The notes beneath the pieces were generated by a model that made no database searches, had not been told where the DNA came from, and was given only the letters and a program-made list of their open reading frames with translations. Below are positions 61,469 to 64,000 of a stretch of 64,000 nt of DNA, in pieces. Origin of the DNA: Actinoplanes derwentensis (GTDB lineage: Bacteria; Actinomycetota; Actinomycetes; Mycobacteriales; Micromonosporaceae); NCBI RefSeq assembly GCF_900104725.1, contig NZ_LT629758.1:6627001-6691000 (forward strand), in the 5' to 3' direction. Position 1 is the first letter of the stretch. Every line of letters starts with the position of its first letter. The translations under genes and the position numbers were made by a program.

Positions 61469-63652
61469 TCAGTCCTTGGCCCGTTTGCGGTCACGCTCCG
61501 CGATGGCCGTGAGGAGTTCGTTGTGTTTGATGCCGCGCCGGGTGGCGGCCTTGCCGTCGATGCGCTTGCCGACATCGGCGACCTTGATCGCGCCGTGCGG
61601 CTTCAGCGCGGTGGTGAGCTGGGCGGCCTCCCAGCCGCCGTACACGTCGGGCCGCAGCTCGGCCAGCGCCGTGCACAGGGTCTCGTTCCATGCCGACTTC
61701 TCGTCGCCGGGCCACACTCGTGCCAGGTCGTCCAGGACGCTGTACTGCGGGCCGGTTTCCCGGTCGGTGGGGAAGGTCGGGATATTGCCGGCCGCTGTGC
61801 GCAGAGCGATGGCGCGGGCCACGATCCGGGCGGCGGCGTTGGTGTCGACGTAGTACGAGCGGACCGCGACCGCGCCGGGGCCGAAGCCGCGCAGGATGCC
61901 CCAGCCGGCCTCGTCGACCGGCCGGAACACCGTCGCCCGGTAGCCGTTCTTGTACGCCGACGTCCCGAGGATCATGTCGTTCGCAGTCTGGTCGGCCACC
62001 GACAGGCAGAACCGGGAGTTGACGTTGCGAGTGATGCCGGTCGGCAGGCTGTCCTTGTCCGGGATCTGCGTACCGATCAGGATGATGATCCCCAGCGCCC
62101 GGCCGAGCTTGATGACCTTCTCCAGGATCTCCCCGGCCTCTTTGCCGTACTTGCTGGTCATCAGCTCTTGCAGCTCATCGAACCAGGCAACGAGCGGGTG
62201 TAGTCCGGACCCCTTCAGAGATGCCAGCTCGGGCGTGACCTTGTTCTCGGGTGCCTTGCCCATCCGGGCGTAGTGCTCGATGCGCTTGCTGCGGCGGCGG
62301 GCCTCCTCATACAGCCACTCGATGAACGCGAAGCACTTGGCGAGGGTTTCGTCGTCGAAGCCGTTGCCGTACTCGGCCATCACCGGTTCCAGGACGGCGA
62401 AGTCCCCGACACCCTTCAACTCGTAGCCCCGAATCTCGGCGCGCGGGTCCAGGGCGGCGGCGAGGATCAGGTCGCGCAGGGCGAACGTCTTGCCGGATCC
62501 GGGCTGTCCGCCGAACAGGAAGTTGCGGTACATCATGTCCACCGTGACGGTGTCCAGGCGCGGGGTGGTGGCGAACGCGAACGCCTTGAACAGATCGACC
62601 TTCGCCGACTCGGCCAGCAGCGGCCACGCGGGCTGTTTCATCAGCGACGCGGGCTCGTAGCCGACCCACAGGGCCAGGCGGCCGGTGTGACCAGGCGCGG
62701 GCTCCGGCCACACCTGGTCCAGGGGTAGGCGCATCGCTGAGGCGAGCTTGCCCCGCCGGGCGATCACCTCGGACGCCTCCACCCCGAACGGCAGATCCAC
62801 GATCGCCAGGTGGCCGGGGCCGTCACGGTGGATGTCGACCGGGAAGCTGATCGCTTTCGCGTCCTTGGCCACCGCGGAATTGATAGCGGCCATCTGAAGA
62901 GACGTGAGCGCGCGGCGCACCAGCTCGGCCGTGAGCTTGCGGTACCGGGTGCTCTCGGACACCCGGTCGGTGAGAGGTTTGTCGGCCGGGCGGCCCCGCG
63001 TCGCCAGGAACGGCACCACCAGGGCGAGGGCGACCCACCGCCACCAGACCGGCGCGAACGCCAGCACGGCCAGCGCGGCCACGATCGCCACCACAGCGGC
63101 GGCGAGGATCCACCAGCGCCACACGGACTGCCGCTGACGGCGGGCGTCGAGCTTCAGCCACAGGTCGGCCTCACCTCGTGACGCGGCGGCCTGCCGCAGG
63201 TCCCAGTTGCCTTCTTCGGCGGATGCCCAGTGCAGGGACTGGCCGATCCCCCGGAACAGGCCGACTGGCGCCCACAGAGCCGTTTTCGCGGCGTACTTCG
63301 GTGACCGGACCGCGTGATAGGCGATCACGTACCCGGCGTCTTTGGTCTGGTGACGGGCGGCGGCCGTGAAGCCGCGCCACGACCGTGCCCAGTCGGCGAG
63401 GATCGGCCGGCGCTCGCGCTGCCGCAGGCGGATCTCCTGGGGGATGTCCTCGGCCGTGTCGACCGGGCCGCCCTCGGTGGCCGGGCGGTCGTCGACCGTC
63501 TCGGCATCGTGGTCCTGATCCTCGGCGACCTCGGCCGGCGCCGCGTCGCGGGCCGTTCCGGTCCGGCGGGTGCGTGCCTCGGCCAGGTCGACCACCTCAG
63601 CCTCGGCGATCTGGTCGAAGTCGTCGGGTTCGTGGTGGGGGTGGATGCTCAC
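61469..63652 (-). CDS. TraB-like FtsK/SpoIIIE DNA translocase
   Basis: 727 residues. An acidic N-terminus (1-80) is followed by two membrane segments (about 181-216) and a motor domain with Walker A GGQPGSGKT (381-389), Walker B LVAWFDELQEL and IGTQIPDKDSLPTGITRNVNSRF, the FtsK/HerA pattern. The C-terminal 100 residues form a small, possibly winged-helix part (VYGGWEAAQLTTALKPHG). In actinomycetes one such protein moves double-stranded DNA between mycelia, unlike type IV secretion. It is the main evidence that this region is a conjugative element. Confidence 0.9.
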   Translation of the reverse strand: MSIHPHHEPDDFDQIAEAEVVDLAEARTRRTGTARDAAPAEVAEDQDHDAETVDDRPATEGGPVDTAEDIPQEIRLRQRERRPILADWARSWRGFTAAARHQTKDAGYVIAYHAVRSPKYAAKTALWAPVGLFRGIGQSLHWASAEEGNWDLRQAAASRGEADLWLKLDARRQRQSVWRWWILAAAVVAIVAALAVLAFAPVWWRWVALALVVPFLATRGRPADKPLTDRVSESTRYRKLTAELVRRALTSLQMAAINSAVAKDAKAISFPVDIHRDGPGHLAIVDLPFGVEASEVIARRGKLASAMRLPLDQVWPEPAPGHTGRLALWVGYEPASLMKQPAWPLLAESAKVDLFKAFAFATTPRLDTVTVDMMYRNFLFGGQPGSGKTFALRDLILAAALDPRAEIRGYELKGVGDFAVLEPVMAEYGNGFDDETLAKCFAFIEWLYEEARRRSKRIEHYARMGKAPENKVTPELASLKGSGLHPLVAWFDELQELMTSKYGKEAGEILEKVIKLGRALGIIILIGTQIPDKDSLPTGITRNVNSRFCLSVADQTANDMILGTSAYKNGYRATVFRPVDEAGWGILRGFGPGAVAVRSYYVDTNAAARIVARAIALRTAAGNIPTFPTDRETGPQYSVLDDLARVWPGDEKSAWNETLCTALAELRPDVYGGWEAAQLTTALKPHGAIKVADVGKRIDGKAATRRGIKHNELLTAIAERDRKRAKD

Positions 63653-63670
63653 GATGTCTGTCCTCCGGTC

Positions 63671-64000
63671 TCAGGCGGCGATCACGAGCGCGGCGACGAA
63701 CATGAACAGGTAGTGGAAGGACTGATCGAGGGCGTACGAACCGGTCCCGAGCGACGGGTTGTCGTCCCGGCCAGGACGCGGCGCGCCGAGGGCGTGGAAC
63801 TGGCCCGCGCCGACCAGGTCGGCAAGGCGCTTGAGCGGGGTGCGCCGGTCGGCGATGTAGTGCGTGACCGCCGAGATCGCGAGCCCGATGGCGACCTGGC
63901 CGGGGTTGAGGTCCGGGTCGGTCGACAGCGCCACGACGACCAGCGCGACCAGGCTGGTCAGAGTGTAGGTAGCGACATGAGCGGCACAGGCGATCCGGCC
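63671..64000 (-). CDS. Membrane protein, DUF3307-like (5' end beyond window)
   Basis: The visible 109 residues include two to three membrane segments (YTLTSLVALVVVAL, VAIGLAISAVTHYIAD, FHYLFMFVAALVIAA) and conserved His/Asp positions (AVTHYIADRRTP, ALDQSFHYL), recalling DUF3307 membrane proteins. It lies 18 bases upstream of the TraB-like gene on the same strand. Its N-terminus is beyond the right edge. It could be a spread protein of the element; the family call is tentative. Confidence 0.55.
   Translation of the reverse strand, partial: GRIACAAHVATYTLTSLVALVVVALSTDPDLNPGQVAIGLAISAVTHYIADRRTPLKRLADLVGAGQFHALGAPRPGRDDNPSLGTGSYALDQSFHYLFMFVAALVIAA

Overview
The window is high-GC actinobacterial chromosome. 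Gene content and order (a fadE-like acyl-CoA dehydrogenase near purE/purK; the mca - DUF4307 - greA neighbourhood; mycothiol chemistry; frequent GTG starts; an actinomycete-style conjugative module) suggest a Micromonosporaceae-type organism such as Actinoplanes. That assignment is inference from content; no rRNA is present. No tRNA or CRISPR array was recognised.

Region 1 (1-28.4 kb) is most of a hybrid NRPS/PKS biosynthetic cluster. A leftward operon encodes an NRPS C-A-T protein, a stand-alone acyl-AMP ligase, a ketoreductase-like SDR, a free ACP and a KS-AT polyketide synthase that runs off the left edge. Two free peptidyl carrier proteins and an alpha/beta-hydrolase-like protein lie in the middle. 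A rightward pair encodes a KS-AT-like protein and a C-A-T-(half C)-A-T NRPS. A second leftward operon encodes a C-A-T-C-A-T-TE NRPS, a luciferase-like flavin monooxygenase and a condensation protein. A P450 closes the cluster. Several catalytic domains are visibly broken: one KS lacks its second active-site His, its AT lacks the Ser, one C domain has HA for HH, one C domain lacks its N-terminal lobe, and one carrier-like domain lacks its Ser. Neighbouring intact free-standing parts could supply the missing activities. All three divergent intergenic regions carry the same palindrome (core GTCTCGCCGGCGAGAC), so one regulator, not seen here, probably controls the whole cluster.

Region 2 (28.5-50.7 kb) is ordinary chromosome: acyl-CoA dehydrogenase, a very large membrane protein, purE/purK, a DUF255 thioredoxin-domain protein, a decayed integrase-like fragment, a DUF3455 secreted protein, a GGDEF/EAL protein, mca, DUF4307, greA, ilvA, an amidase, metB, a HIT protein and msrA.

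Region 3 (50.7-58.1 kb) is an accessory island beginning at the 3' end of msrA, with lower GC in part. It holds DUF4279 and DUF2971 proteins, an IS30-family element, a membrane NACHT NTPase bracketed by 51-bp direct repeats, a long perfect inverted repeat, and a GmrSD-like DUF262/DUF1524 protein. It looks like a small defence island. The repeats resemble a segment at the end of msrA, so serial insertion at that site is a reasonable hypothesis.

Region 4 (58.1-64 kb) is the core of an actinomycete integrative conjugative element: small conserved proteins, a RecA-like ATPase, a primase-polymerase, a GCTAGCG iteron-like cluster, a TraB/FtsK-type DNA translocase and a membrane protein cut by the right edge. 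No integrase or excisionase is seen for it in this window.
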